Origin: Paracoccus sp. S1E-3
GTDB lineage: Bacteria; Pseudomonadota; Alphaproteobacteria; Rhodobacterales; Rhodobacteraceae
Length of the DNA: 64,000 bases
Direction: 5' to 3'
Assembly (NCBI RefSeq): GCF_013868135.1
Contig: NZ_JACEMU010000008.1
Coordinates: 2,501-66,500, forward strand
How positions within the stretch are numbered: the stretch's first letter is position 1; each line of letters begins with the position of its first letter. A program made the position numbers and the translations under genes. This document shows, one piece after another, positions 23,815 through 32,073 of this stretch. The notes under the pieces are model-generated. The model was given only the letters and a program-made list of their open reading frames with translations. It made no database searches and had not been told where the DNA came from.

Positions 23815-24693
23815 CTATCGCGACCTGGTCAGTGCCGCGACGCCGGCCAGGATGATCAGGCCCGCCCCGGCAAGTGTCCAGATATCCGGCCGCTCGCCAA
23901 AGACGGCGATGCCGGCGATCATCGCAAAGACCAGCCGGGTATAGCGGAAGGGCGTGACCGCCCCGACCTCGCCCGTGCGCATGGCGATGGTCAGCGCGGT
24001 ATAGGCGACGACCCCGCTCAGCGATCCGGCGATCACGCTGGCCGCCGCTGCCTGGCCCGGCCAGACCGGCGCAGGCCCGAAGGGCAGCGCGATCAGCCCC
24101 GAGACGATCAGCATCAGGAAACCCAGCACGCCCAGTTGCCGATGCGACATGGACATGGGCGCCGCGCGCGTCGCAAGGTCGCGGCCGGCGAAGCCCAGCG
24201 TCGCGATCACCGCGAAGATCGACAGCATGCCGAAGCCCTCGGCCCCCGGGCGCAGGATTAGCAGCACGCCGACAAAGCCCACCGCCACCGCGATCCAGCG
24301 GGCAGCGCCCACGCGCTCATGAAACACCAGCGCGGCGCCCGCGATCACCACCAGCGGCGTCGCCTGAAGGATCGCCGAGGCGGTCGAGAGCGGCGTCAGC
24401 GCGATGGCGAGCATGAAAAACAGCCGCCCCACGATCTCGAAGGCAGAGCGGGTCAGCATCAACTTCGACAGCATCGCGACCGAGAAAGGCTGCTCGCCCG
24501 CCAGGATCGCCATGACGGAAAAGGCCAGAACGCCGATGATCCCGAACGAGATCAGCACCTCGCCCACGGGCAGGGTCTGCGCGGCTGCCTTGAGAAAGCT
24601 GTCCTCGACCGTGAAGCAGGCCATCGCCAGCACCATGAACAGCGCGCCGCGCAGGTTCCAGACCGCATCGCGCCGCGAGAGTTGAATTTCCAT
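23815..24693 (-). CDS. EamA-family drug/metabolite transporter
   Basis: A 292-residue inner-membrane protein with about ten hydrophobic segments in two EamA repeats. The first repeat starts at ALFMVLAMACFTVEDSFLKAAA and the second at MLSIFAVIATLGFAGRDLATRAAP. Both end with the usual patterns (ALVFHERVGAARWIAVAVGFVGVLLIL and IAVFGERPDIWTLAGAGLIILAGV). DMT exporters of this type move amino acids, nucleosides or other small metabolites, but the substrate cannot be read from the sequence. It stands alone, facing the decayed IS110 element upstream. Confidence 0.88.
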   Translation of the reverse strand: MEIQLSRRDAVWNLRGALFMVLAMACFTVEDSFLKAAAQTLPVGEVLISFGIIGVLAFSVMAILAGEQPFSVAMLSKLMLTRSAFEIVGRLFFMLAIALTPLSTASAILQATPLVVIAGAALVFHERVGAARWIAVAVGFVGVLLILRPGAEGFGMLSIFAVIATLGFAGRDLATRAAPMSMSHRQLGVLGFLMLIVSGLIALPFGPAPVWPGQAAAASVIAGSLSGVVAYTALTIAMRTGEVGAVTPFRYTRLVFAMIAGIAVFGERPDIWTLAGAGLIILAGVAALTRSR

Positions 24694-24784
24694 GCTGCGT
24701 TATCCCCGCTGAACATCGACACGCCTCTCATCATCCGTTCATGCAGCCGTTTCAAGGGCGATTGCCGGCAGGGCGTGTTCTGCG

Positions 24785-25077
24785 TCACAGGACATCCGTT
24801 TTGCGGCCTAGCACATTCCTGGCATATCGGGCATTCGCCAAAATCACCTCGGAACCCCGTGCTTCAAGTATCTGGAAGGCCGGGATCCGGTAGACACCGG
24901 TGGATTCCATGGCAATGCTGGTCGCGCCGGAGTCCATGGGCCAGTCGGCCATATCATGCAGATCCTGCGTGAAACGTGCCAAATGGCCTGACAGGCATAC
25001 CGCTGGCCCTTGGGGTTCACTGCTGCCATGCGCATGGTCGAACCGATGTCGATCGCCGCAGCCTTGGGATTGACCAT
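24785..25077 (-). mobile_element. IS110-family transposase fragment, frameshifted
   Basis: Two - strand frames make up the N-terminal part of an IS110-type transposase: MVNPKAAAIDIGSTMRMAAV in one, then ARFTQDLHDMADWPMDSGAT, IAMESTGVYRIPAFQILEARG and ARNVLGRKTDV in the other. The frame changes near 24985. The Asp of the DEDD motif (AAIDIGS) and the ESTGVY block are visible, but the catalytic C-terminal half is missing. It cannot be active. Confidence 0.82.
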
Positions 25078-25384
25078 CTTCAGATCCGAGTGGTCTTTGG
25101 TCGTAATCGGGTCATGGCATCCCCTTCGAACAGAACGAAGGGCGTGGGTCATGCAAGTCCGTCATCTTGCCTCGATCGCGATCGCTGACAACGCAGCGTC
25201 GTCACTCTCAAGTGCGCATCCGCCCATGTTCCACGTTTTTTAACGGGGTCCATCCCACCAATAAGCAGTCGGCATCTGCCCGTCCCCGCCAGCCTGGCAC
25301 AAGCTGTTGCTACCGCGCACAGGGGCGCTGGGGTCCGTGACGGTTTTTCGGGATGTCCCTCTTGCTGCGCGCAAACAGTCCCCC

Positions 25385-25620
25385 GGACTGTTTCCTGATC
25401 CGTGCAAGTCCTTGAGGATGCGGATCCCGCGCCGGAGCCGTTCGTTCTCGCGCGCCAGTTCACAATCCTCGGCCGATAGCATATCCGTGTCGCGGTCTGC
25501 ATTCACCCATTTGTTCAAGGTCGGCAAGTTGCCCCCATATCATTCGCAACCCGGCACCGCGTCCTTGCGAAATTCATCCGTCCTGCCTGTGAGGGTCCTG
25601 GCGCCCGATTGGCCGCGGGG
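25385..25620 (-). mobile_element. IS3-family OrfA fragment, frameshifted
   Basis: The - strand encodes pieces of an IS3-type OrfA: a short RVANDMGA stretch, then TLNKWVNADRDTDMLSAEDC and ELARENERLRRGIRILKDL, the leucine-zipper part that joins the two reading frames. OrfB (the DDE integrase) is not present and the frame is broken. It is one of several dead elements between the EamA gene and the second tRNA-tip repeat. Confidence 0.7.
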
Positions 25621-25753
25621 GGCGTGCAGGGGATTGCTGCACTAAAGGCATGGCGATGGGTAGCCCCAGCACCGTCTGCTCGCCGCGTAGAAGATGCATG
25701 ATCTTCGGGATTAAGTCGTGCATTTACGCATGGGTAGGTTGCGGCGGTTGTCG

Positions 25754-25866
25754 GCCCCCGCAACCAAAAATATTCGTAAGATCAAAGACTTCAGAGCCGA
25801 GCTAAACGCTCGGCTTTTGTCGTTCCAAATTCTTGTCAACAGCTGGTCAACGTTTATCGAGGCCCC
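25754..25866 (+). repeat. Direct repeat copy B, tRNA-fMet tip and downstream sequence
   Basis: GCCCCCGCAACCA (25754-25766) matches the last 13 bases of tRNA-fMet. The 100 bases after it align without gaps to those behind the real tRNA, including the GCCGAG/CTCGGC hairpin at 25796-25814 and the block CCAAATTCTTGTCAAC with GGTCAACGTTTATCGAG. No tRNA body precedes it. It is a candidate att site at the far end of a 22.4-kb unit and is followed directly by the AbiE genes. Confidence 0.75.
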
Positions 25867-25901
25867 CTACACGGGCAACATGATCGCGCAGAACGCGGCA
25901 A

Positions 25902-26759
25902 TCATGCCGCCGCCCTGCATGCCGGTTCAAGCCAAGCCCAGATTTCCGCAGTAACCTCCGCGAGCGGCCGCCCTTCGAGAGCCGTGCCCCCAGAGTAGGC
26001 CCGCCACTGCGTCATCTTCGCCGGATCGGTCGAGAACTCCTCCGACAGGCCGACAGGGCAGGAGGCTGGAACAATCGTATAGCGTCGAGCGAAGGTTCCT
26101 CGGATCGCGGCCGCGAGGTCGCCCGTGTCGATGTCGATGGATTTCGGCAGCGTCCACAGATCATACAGATCCTTCATCCGGCTGTTCGCCAAGCCCAGCG
26201 CCACCACGGCCTGAAGCTTCTCGGCGATGACCGTTGCTGGTGAATAGGCGCGGATCGATGTGGCTGGAAAGTCGAGCAGGGAGCCGTACTCGATCTCGAA
26301 TTGCGGATCGGCCAACGCATCGCCGAAGCCGAGGTCCACGGTGATCGGTATGCGCGTGTTGCCCAAGCGGGCTTCGGTCCGGAGCCGCATCCCGCCATAG
26401 ATCTGGTCTTCTCGAATGGCGACGGCCGTCAGGCTTTCAATGTCATAGACCAGCCCGTCATCGCCATCTATGGCGAGTATCTGGGAGAAGGCAGTCTTCA
26501 GTTCTGCCTCCTCGTCCGAGCCGAACGCCAGGAAGTCGATGTCCCGGGTGAAGCGGCCAGTGTCGGCCGTCCACAAGGTGACAAGCATGCCACCCTTCAG
26601 GACAAAGCGGTCGCGATATTCGGAGACCGACAGCCGGTACACCAGTCGTTCGAGGCCGAAGGCCACCAGCACCACGTCGAACAGCTGACCTTCAGCACGG
26701 GCAAGGTTCAGCAGACGCTGACGCACGGAGGCCGCGACATCTTTCGGCTGCATAGCCAT
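25902..26759 (-). CDS. abiEii: AbiEii-family nucleotidyltransferase toxin
   Basis: The 285-residue protein belongs to the AbiEii/MenT group of nucleotidyltransferase-like toxins, part of type IV abortive-infection systems. The key block is FVLKGGMLVTLWTADT followed by TRDIDFLAFG, the GG...DxD nucleotidyltransferase motif, and later VDLGFGDAL and AEKLQAVVALG plus RMKDLYDLWTL. Members modify tRNA 3' ends or otherwise stop growth of phage-infected cells. The gene overlaps the 3' end of abiEi by 68 bp and is the downstream member of the pair. All visible catalytic residues are present. Confidence 0.92.
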   Translation of the reverse strand: MAMQPKDVAASVRQRLLNLARAEGQLFDVVLVAFGLERLVYRLSVSEYRDRFVLKGGMLVTLWTADTGRFTRDIDFLAFGSDEEAELKTAFSQILAIDGDDGLVYDIESLTAVAIREDQIYGGMRLRTEARLGNTRIPITVDLGFGDALADPQFEIEYGSLLDFPATSIRAYSPATVIAEKLQAVVALGLANSRMKDLYDLWTLPKSIDIDTGDLAAAIRGTFARRYTIVPASCPVGLSEEFSTDPAKMTQWRAYSGGTALEGRPLAEVTAEIWAWLEPACRAAA

Positions 26760-27372
26760 TGGATGTCAGTGCCTCCAGATAGGGGCGCATCTGGTTCCAC
26801 GCGCCGTTCTCGCGAGCTGCTGCGGCAAGCTGGCCTGCCGTTGCCTTCCTGGCGCTTAGCGCGGCCTTCATCGCTTCAATGGCAACCGATCGGTCTACAA
26901 GCTTCGGGTTCCGAAATGCGTCGGCAATTGTCTTGGCTATGGAGTAGACCCGAACCTCCGCCTCTCCGATCCGATGGACCTCGGTGCCATTGGTCAGGTA
27001 GGGCTCACGGAAACGCACGATGCGGATGCGAGGGTATTCGATCTTCGGTGCCCAGTCCTTGGCGCCGATGGCGATCCACACCCGGCGTGGAAGTTGGTCG
27101 GTAAGCTGATGAAAGGATAGAGCCGAGGTCAGGCAGATGACGGCCTTGGGTGCAAGCTTGGCGATCTCGATCAGCCCTGCATGAAGGTCTGGCTCGCTGC
27201 CTGGCAGCTGATATAGGCCCCGCCCAATCCGTACCACCACGCCATCTGCCACCGCCCTCGCGATGGTGGTTCCGCTCACGCCGATGGACGCCAGATCCCT
27301 TGAACGGGCTGGCGCATGAACTTCCATGTAGTCGATCATGCGGGCGCGCTGGCCCTGATCCGTCGCAAGCAT
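26692..27372 (-). CDS. abiEi: AbiEi-family antitoxin and transcriptional repressor
   Basis: About 226 residues with an N-terminal winged helix-turn-helix (MIDYMEVHAPARSRDLASIG, TTIARAVADGVVVRIGRGLYQLP) and a C-terminal domain with ICLTSALSFHQLTDQLPRRVWIAIG, the AbiEi pattern. In studied systems AbiEi represses its own operon by binding inverted repeats in the promoter, and its C-terminal part counters the toxin. The start at 27372 is preferred because a 47-bp palindrome ends one base upstream. The frame is, however, open all the way up to the methyltransferase start at 28674, so a fused product is also possible. The stop lies within abiEii. Confidence 0.85.
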   Translation of the reverse strand: MLATDQGQRARMIDYMEVHAPARSRDLASIGVSGTTIARAVADGVVVRIGRGLYQLPGSEPDLHAGLIEIAKLAPKAVICLTSALSFHQLTDQLPRRVWIAIGAKDWAPKIEYPRIRIVRFREPYLTNGTEVHRIGEAEVRVYSIAKTIADAFRNPKLVDRSVAIEAMKAALSARKATAGQLAAAARENGAWNQMRPYLEALTSNGYAAERCRGLRASASAEPCPC

Positions 27373-28674
27373 GGTTACAAAACCTCGGACACAAGTGCAT
27401 CCTGTCCTAGGTTTTGTAACATGTCGCTCTGCTTCAAGCAACCTGCGCAGGTCGCCAGTCTCCGCCAGCATGGCCTCCTGGCCCGTGAAGGATTGCCAGC
27501 GCTCGACGGCGACATCGACATAGGCCGGGTTCAGTTCCACGCCGAAGCAGACCCGGCCAGTGGTCTCGGCCGCGATCAGCGTCGTGCCGGAGCCCATGAA
27601 GGGTTCATAGACCGCCTGACCCGGGCTGGAATTGTTCAGGATCGGCCGCCGCATGCATTCGACCGGTTTCTGCGTGCCGTGGACCGTGTCGGCATCCTGA
27701 TCGCGGTTGGCGATCTGCCACAGCGTGGTCTGCTTGCGGTCCCCGGCCCAATGGCCCTTGCCCTTGGCGCGGACGGCATACCAGCAAGGTTCATGCTGCC
27801 AGTGGTAATCGCCGCGGCTGAGGACCAGCCGATCCTTCGCCCAGATGATCTGCGACCGGATGGCGAAGCCTGCAGCGGTCAGGCTGTCCGCCACGGTCCC
27901 CGCATGCAGCGCGCCGTGCCAGACATAGGCGACGTCGCCAGGGAACAGCGCCCATGCCTCGCGCCAGTCGGCACGGTCGTCGTTCAGCACCTTGCCGGTG
28001 CGTTTCGTCTTCGCGGCCCCGGCCTGGTTGCGCCAGGAGGGGTCATACTCCACGCCATAGGGCGGGTCGGTCACCATCAGCAGGGGGCGCACATCGCCCA
28101 GCAGCCGCCCCACCACATCGGCCGAGGTGCTGTCGCCACAGATCAGCCGGTGCGCGCCCAGCTGCCAGAGGTCGCCCGGCACCGACACCGGCGTGACCGG
28201 AAGCTCCGGAACATCGTCCTCGCCCTCGACCGGACCTTCCCCGCCCAGCGCCTCGGGATCCCGCAAAAGCGCGTCGAGGTCATCGTCGCTGATGCCGAGC
28301 AGCGTCAGGTCGAAATCTTCGGCCAAGAGCCCAGCGATCTCGTCGCGAAGCATGGCCTCGTCCCATTCGCCCAGTTCCGTCAGCTTGTTGTCGGCGATCC
28401 GGTAGGCCCGGCGTTCCGCCGCGTCGAGATGGCTGAGCCGGATTACCGGCACCTCGGTCAGCCCGAGCATGGTCGCAGCCAGCACCCGGCCATGGCCCGC
28501 GATCAGCTCGCCGTCGTCGGCCACCATGCAGGGCACGGTCCAGCCGAACTTGGCCATGCTGGCGGCGATCTTGGCCACCTGATCATCGCCATGCATCTTG
28601 GCATTGCGGGCATAGGGGCGCAGCTGGGCAATCGGCCAAGATTCAACCTGGCTCGGCGCGAAGACGAGGTCCAT
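26692..28674 (-). CDS. ParB-like/DNA adenine methyltransferase, in frame with AbiEi
   Basis: The 660-codon frame encodes two proteins end to end. Residues 1-125 are a ParB/Srx-like domain (WPIAQLRPYARNAKMHG, GELIAGHGRVLAA). Residues 165-420 are an N6-adenine (or N4-cytosine) methyltransferase with DPPYGVEY at 203-210 and FMGSGTT at 359-365, order DPPY then FxGxG. This two-domain enzyme is typical of Rhodobacterales prophages near the terminase. From residue 435 the frame is AbiEi. The join codes through the palindrome at 27374-27420. The likely history is insertion of the abiE module into the 3' end of the methyltransferase gene, with the frame kept open by chance or selection. The DNA sequence modified is unknown. 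Confidence 0.8.
   Translation of the reverse strand: MDLVFAPSQVESWPIAQLRPYARNAKMHGDDQVAKIAASMAKFGWTVPCMVADDGELIAGHGRVLAATMLGLTEVPVIRLSHLDAAERRAYRIADNKLTELGEWDEAMLRDEIAGLLAEDFDLTLLGISDDDLDALLRDPEALGGEGPVEGEDDVPELPVTPVSVPGDLWQLGAHRLICGDSTSADVVGRLLGDVRPLLMVTDPPYGVEYDPSWRNQAGAAKTKRTGKVLNDDRADWREAWALFPGDVAYVWHGALHAGTVADSLTAAGFAIRSQIIWAKDRLVLSRGDYHWQHEPCWYAVRAKGKGHWAGDRKQTTLWQIANRDQDADTVHGTQKPVECMRRPILNNSSPGQAVYEPFMGSGTTLIAAETTGRVCFGVELNPAYVDVAVERWQSFTGQEAMLAETGDLRRLLEAERHVTKPRTGCTCVRGFVTMLATDQGQRARMIDYMEVHAPARSRDLASIGVSGTTIARAVADGVVVRIGRGLYQLPGSEPDLHAGLIEIAKLAPKAVICLTSALSFHQLTDQLPRRVWIAIGAKDWAPKIEYPRIRIVRFREPYLTNGTEVHRIGEAEVRVYSIAKTIADAFRNPKLVDRSVAIEAMKAALSARKATAGQLAAAARENGAWNQMRPYLEALTSNGYAAERCRGLRASASAEPCPC
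27374..27420. promoter_or_regulatory. Large palindrome, probable AbiEi operator
   Basis: GTTACAAAACCTCGGACA (27374-27391) pairs with TGTCCTAGGTTTTGTAAC (27403-27420) at 17 of 18 positions around an 11-nt spacer. The outer 12 bp of each arm are perfect. It lies directly in front of the abiEi start on the - strand. AbiEi proteins bind inverted repeats in their promoters, so this is the expected operator. No T-run follows, so it does not look like a terminator. Confidence 0.7.
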
Positions 28675-28711
28675 GGGATGCGGCTCTGGATGTGGGGGAG
28701 GGGAAACGAAA

Positions 28712-28740
28712 AGCGCCCGCGAGGGGGTTCCTCCGGGCGC
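28712..28740 (-). terminator. Probable terminator on the - strand
   Basis: GCGCCCG (28712-28718) pairs with CGGGCGC (28734-28740), and on the - strand the stem is followed by TTTTCG. It lies between the SDR gene and the methyltransferase gene and would end transcripts coming from the SDR. Confidence 0.6.
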
Positions 28741-28861
28741 AATTCTTCGATGATCAAGGGTTAGGTCAATGGGGGCAGGTCTGTCAACAGGAAAAATGAA
28801 GCGGATTCAAGTGCTTCTGTCGATTCCCGGTTTTGGCCTGCCGCGTGGACTCCGGCCCCTG

Positions 28862-29617
28862 TTATTGTGCCGTGTAGCCGCCATCGACGAGGTGGTAGGA
28901 GCCCGTGATGAAGCTGGCCCGTTCCGAAAGCAGGAAGACGATCAGCGCGGCCACCTCTTCTGACCGGCCGAGACGGTTCAGGGCGTGTTTGCCCTCGAGG
29001 AACTTGAGCGTAGCCTCATCCAGTGCATTGGCGACCAGCGGTGTGTGGATGAAGCCGGGACCGACGGAATTGACCCGCACCCCGCCCGCGGCATGTTCGA
29101 GGGCCGCGTTCTTTGTCGCGCCGACGACCGCGTGCTTGGCACTGACATAAGCAGTGGAATTGGAAAAGCCGACCGAGCCGAGGATGGAGGCCACGTTCAC
29201 CACCGCGCCGCCGCCTGCCTTCTCAATCTCAGGGATGGCAAAGCGCATGCCGTAGAAAACGCCAGACAGGTTGATGTCGATGACCTTCTGCCAGCCCTCG
29301 AGGTCATAGCTGCCGGTCGGGGCTGCAGGCCCACCAATTCCGGCGTTGTTGACGATGCCGTAAAGCGCGCCGGTCTTTGCCACGGCGAAATCGACCATGG
29401 CTTTCACCTGATCGGCCTTGGCCACATCGACGGCGAAGGGATAGGCCTTCCCGCCCTTGTCAGTGATGCCCTTCACCACCTGTTCGGCATGCTCGAGGTT
29501 GAGGTCCGCGACGACGACGGTTGCGCCACTGCTGGCCAATTCCTCTGCCGTGGCTGCCCCGATGCCTGAGCCGCCACCGGTGACGATCACCGTCTTGCCA
29601 TCAAAACGCAGATCCAT
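28862..29617 (-). CDS. Short-chain dehydrogenase/reductase
   Basis: The 251-residue protein is a classical SDR with the NAD(P) motif TGGGSGIG (residues 13-20), the structural NNAGIG, the catalytic Ser-Tyr-Lys set (NVASILGS, then STAYVSAKHAV), and the late SVGPGFIHTPL. An Asp at the end of the second strand (VVVADLN) suggests a preference for NAD over NADP. It stands alone among defence-type genes, with a good GGAGGAAAG site before the start. The substrate cannot be read from the sequence; 3-oxoacyl reductases and various alcohol dehydrogenases look alike. Confidence 0.88.
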   Translation of the reverse strand: MDLRFDGKTVIVTGGGSGIGAATAEELASSGATVVVADLNLEHAEQVVKGITDKGGKAYPFAVDVAKADQVKAMVDFAVAKTGALYGIVNNAGIGGPAAPTGSYDLEGWQKVIDINLSGVFYGMRFAIPEIEKAGGGAVVNVASILGSVGFSNSTAYVSAKHAVVGATKNAALEHAAGGVRVNSVGPGFIHTPLVANALDEATLKFLEGKHALNRLGRSEEVAALIVFLLSERASFITGSYHLVDGGYTAQ

Positions 29618-29968
29618 GCTTTCCTCCTTCGCCTGCCATTAGTTCGTAAGCCACAGGATAGCCAGCCCATCGGGAGGATGTCACGCGGTGCGGGTGGCAC
29701 GATGGAAATTTCGGGCTGGATTCCGTGCCAAGTGGATTCCCAAAACTGGCCAGGGTGGATTCCGGTCGGGAATCCACCTCGCCAAGATCGTGATTTGGCA
29801 AGCGCATGACTTGTAATGATTTTTTGTCTGACGGCCCTCAGGGTGGCTTCCAAGTGGATTCCCCGGCTAAGAATCCAGTCGCTAGCGAACTGCCGCGCTG
29901 CGCCCCCCCGCATACGTTTGGGGCCGGGGAGGAACCAAAGGAGGGGGGAGGCAATCCCTCCTCGTTGG
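29618..29968 (+). repeat. Gene-free stretch with repeated GTGGATTCC boxes
   Basis: No gene was found here. The nonamer GTGGATTCC occurs at 29732-29740, 29755-29763 and 29854-29862, and its reverse complement at 29769-29777. The second and the inverted copy make a perfect 10-bp-arm palindrome (29754-29763 with 29769-29778). A degenerate copy lies at 29716-29724. The boxes sit upstream of the SDR and downstream of the helicase-like gene. Confidence 0.6.
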
Positions 29969-32059
29969 TCAGTTGCCCTTGAGGAAGTCGTCGACGAACT
30001 CCGATACGGGAGTGACGCCCGTCACCAGCAGGTGATCCCTCGCCCTTGTGCAGGCGACATAGAGCAGGTGCCGTTCCGTGTTGTAGACTTCCTCGAGGTC
30101 CGCGTCGTCAGCCACTGACTCGATCCGCTCTGATTGCGGGATCACCTCGTCGTCGCAGGCCATGACCACCACTGACCGGAACTCCAGCCCCTTGGCGAAG
30201 TGCATTGTACTGATGGCGACTGCCCCGTCCTCCACTTCGACTTTTTCACTCAATTCGACCGCACGAACGCCCGCAGCTTTCACGGCAGAACGCGCACGTT
30301 TCAGTTCTGCATCCGACCGGACGAAGACACCAACCTCCCGCGGCGCGCAGCCCTCTTTCAGCCGACCAGTGATCCAGCGTGCAACCGAGCGGCATTCATG
30401 ATCATCATCGTTGCAGGCCAAGACCATGGGCGGAGGCCCATCGAACATGGACACCGTGCCGCGCCGCCCTTCCGTGTTTCCGTCGACATCCGAAACGGTT
30501 GACGGCAGGAGCCGATCGGCATGTGTGCGGATCTGGTGTGATGTGCGGTAATTGATGCGCAGCGTGAAAGAGCGGCCGCGGACATCAAGGCCAAGCGCCT
30601 TCCAGGAAAAGGGCTGTTGAAAGATGCGCTGGCCAAGATCTCCGGCGAAGAAGAGACCGTCGCTTCGCCCTGCTGCCATGGCGGCGAAGAACCGCGCCTC
30701 GGTCACACCGAGGTCCTGCGCTTCGTCAATCACGGCGAAGTCGTAGGGGCGTGTGCTGCCTTGGCCGAAACTGTCTGCCAGACGGCCGAAGACGTCAGAC
30801 CATGTCACAACGCCGCGCTCTCTGAGCCCAGCACGGACGCGTTCAAAGATGGTCCAAAGGGTCTCGCGCTGCTTGCCGCCGATCCGGGTCTTCCTGCCCA
30901 GCCGCGAGACGTCACGGTAATCTTCCCAGGACCGAAGCTGCCAAGCGTCCACAACGTCGGCCCACTCTCCCATCAGGAACTGCTTGGAGAACCGGTGCCC
31001 TTCGACCTCGGCCGCTGCCTTTGTGATCAGCGAGTCCACCAGTGCAGCAGGGGCGATCTGTGGTTGTCCGAACCGCTCGGAATAGAGGTCATACCCAACT
31101 GCCGACACCGCCTTCACGATAATCCGCGCCGAAACGAGGGGCTCGTTGCCCACGAGGCTGGCCAACTTGCTGCGCAGGGCATTCGCCAGCGGCTTGGAGA
31201 ATGTCGTCAGCAAGACCTTGGCAGAAGGATTGGCACGGGCAAGATGGACCGCACGATGCAGCGCCACGATGGTTTTTCCTGTCCCGGCTGAACCCGAAAC
31301 CCGGGTCGGACCGGAGAAGGATCGCTCGACAAGGTCAGCCTGGGCCGGATGCAGAAAGACCGCCCACTTGTCCCACGGATAGTCGAGCGCCTGCTTCAGT
31401 TCCTCGGCGTTGGTCAGAATGCGGAAGCGGCGCTGGGCGTCCGGGTGGGCAAAGGGGTCGGCTTCGGCGGGCACAGGCTCTGGCGGTTGCGGTTTCTCGC
31501 CCACAGCCAGTTTCAGCAGAGCCTCCTGCGCCTCTTGCGGCAAGTGCTCGATGATGTCGAACAATGTGTCCTCGGTGGCCGCCCGGACGTCATTCACCCA
31601 TTCCTCGGGCACGCCAAAGGCCATCAGTTCGAATTTGCGCAGATTGTCGAAAAGGCGGGCCGCGAGCTTTGTGACAGGCGCCGGTGTAGCGGCCACCTCT
31701 TTGGGCTTGAAGATTTCCACCTCTTCAACCCGCTCGCGCACCTCGACAAGCTGCATGGCGCCCGTGGTCGGGTGGCGTTCAATCTTGCGGCGTTCGGCCC
31801 ATTTGTAGGCGTCGTCGTGGTGATCGACATAGACCAGCAGGATGCTAGAGGCCGTGCGGTGGACGATGATCCGGATGTCAGCATTCACCCGCACCGACCA
31901 GAAGTTCGCATCCTTTGCGCGATCCAGTTTATGGAAGGACAGTCCGTTCGAGGTCGGGTCCAGTTGCAGGTCGAAAGCGGTGGTCTTGGCCGCCTTCTGC
32001 TCTTGCGCAGTCAGGCGGCCAAGGCTGTCGGTGAAGGTGTCGGCGATCCGAAATTCCAT
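29969..32059 (-). CDS. RelE-like domain fused to UvrD/Rep-type helicase
   Basis: A 696-residue protein. Residues 1-90 have a RelE/ParE-like fold pattern (NGLSFHKLDRAKDANFWSVRVN, IRIIVHRTASSILLVYVDHHDDAYKWAE). From about 235 onward is a superfamily 1A helicase: motif Q region HPAQADLVE, Walker A GSAGTGKT (256-263), Walker B in FAVIDEAQDLG, motif III near LFFAGDLGQRIF, motif IV LRINYRTSHQIR, motif V ISTMHFAKGLEF and motif VI LLYVACTRARDHLLV. All helicase motifs look intact. The gene is the last of a tight three-gene - strand set with an unknown protein and a Mod-like methyltransferase, so a defence role is likely but unproven. Confidence 0.85.
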   Translation of the reverse strand: MEFRIADTFTDSLGRLTAQEQKAAKTTAFDLQLDPTSNGLSFHKLDRAKDANFWSVRVNADIRIIVHRTASSILLVYVDHHDDAYKWAERRKIERHPTTGAMQLVEVRERVEEVEIFKPKEVAATPAPVTKLAARLFDNLRKFELMAFGVPEEWVNDVRAATEDTLFDIIEHLPQEAQEALLKLAVGEKPQPPEPVPAEADPFAHPDAQRRFRILTNAEELKQALDYPWDKWAVFLHPAQADLVERSFSGPTRVSGSAGTGKTIVALHRAVHLARANPSAKVLLTTFSKPLANALRSKLASLVGNEPLVSARIIVKAVSAVGYDLYSERFGQPQIAPAALVDSLITKAAAEVEGHRFSKQFLMGEWADVVDAWQLRSWEDYRDVSRLGRKTRIGGKQRETLWTIFERVRAGLRERGVVTWSDVFGRLADSFGQGSTRPYDFAVIDEAQDLGVTEARFFAAMAAGRSDGLFFAGDLGQRIFQQPFSWKALGLDVRGRSFTLRINYRTSHQIRTHADRLLPSTVSDVDGNTEGRRGTVSMFDGPPPMVLACNDDDHECRSVARWITGRLKEGCAPREVGVFVRSDAELKRARSAVKAAGVRAVELSEKVEVEDGAVAISTMHFAKGLEFRSVVVMACDDEVIPQSERIESVADDADLEEVYNTERHLLYVACTRARDHLLVTGVTPVSEFVDDFLKGN

Positions 32060-32073
32060 GTGCTCGCCAACCC

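Noticed and set aside
25740..25766. A second tRNA gene at the distal repeat
   Set aside because: Only the last 13 bases of tRNA-fMet are present. No D arm, anticodon arm or T arm precedes them, so it is a repeat, not a tRNA.
29716..29862. A CRISPR array made from the GTGGATTCC boxes
   Set aside because: The repeats are only 9 bp, unevenly spaced and partly inverted, and there are no cas genes in the window.
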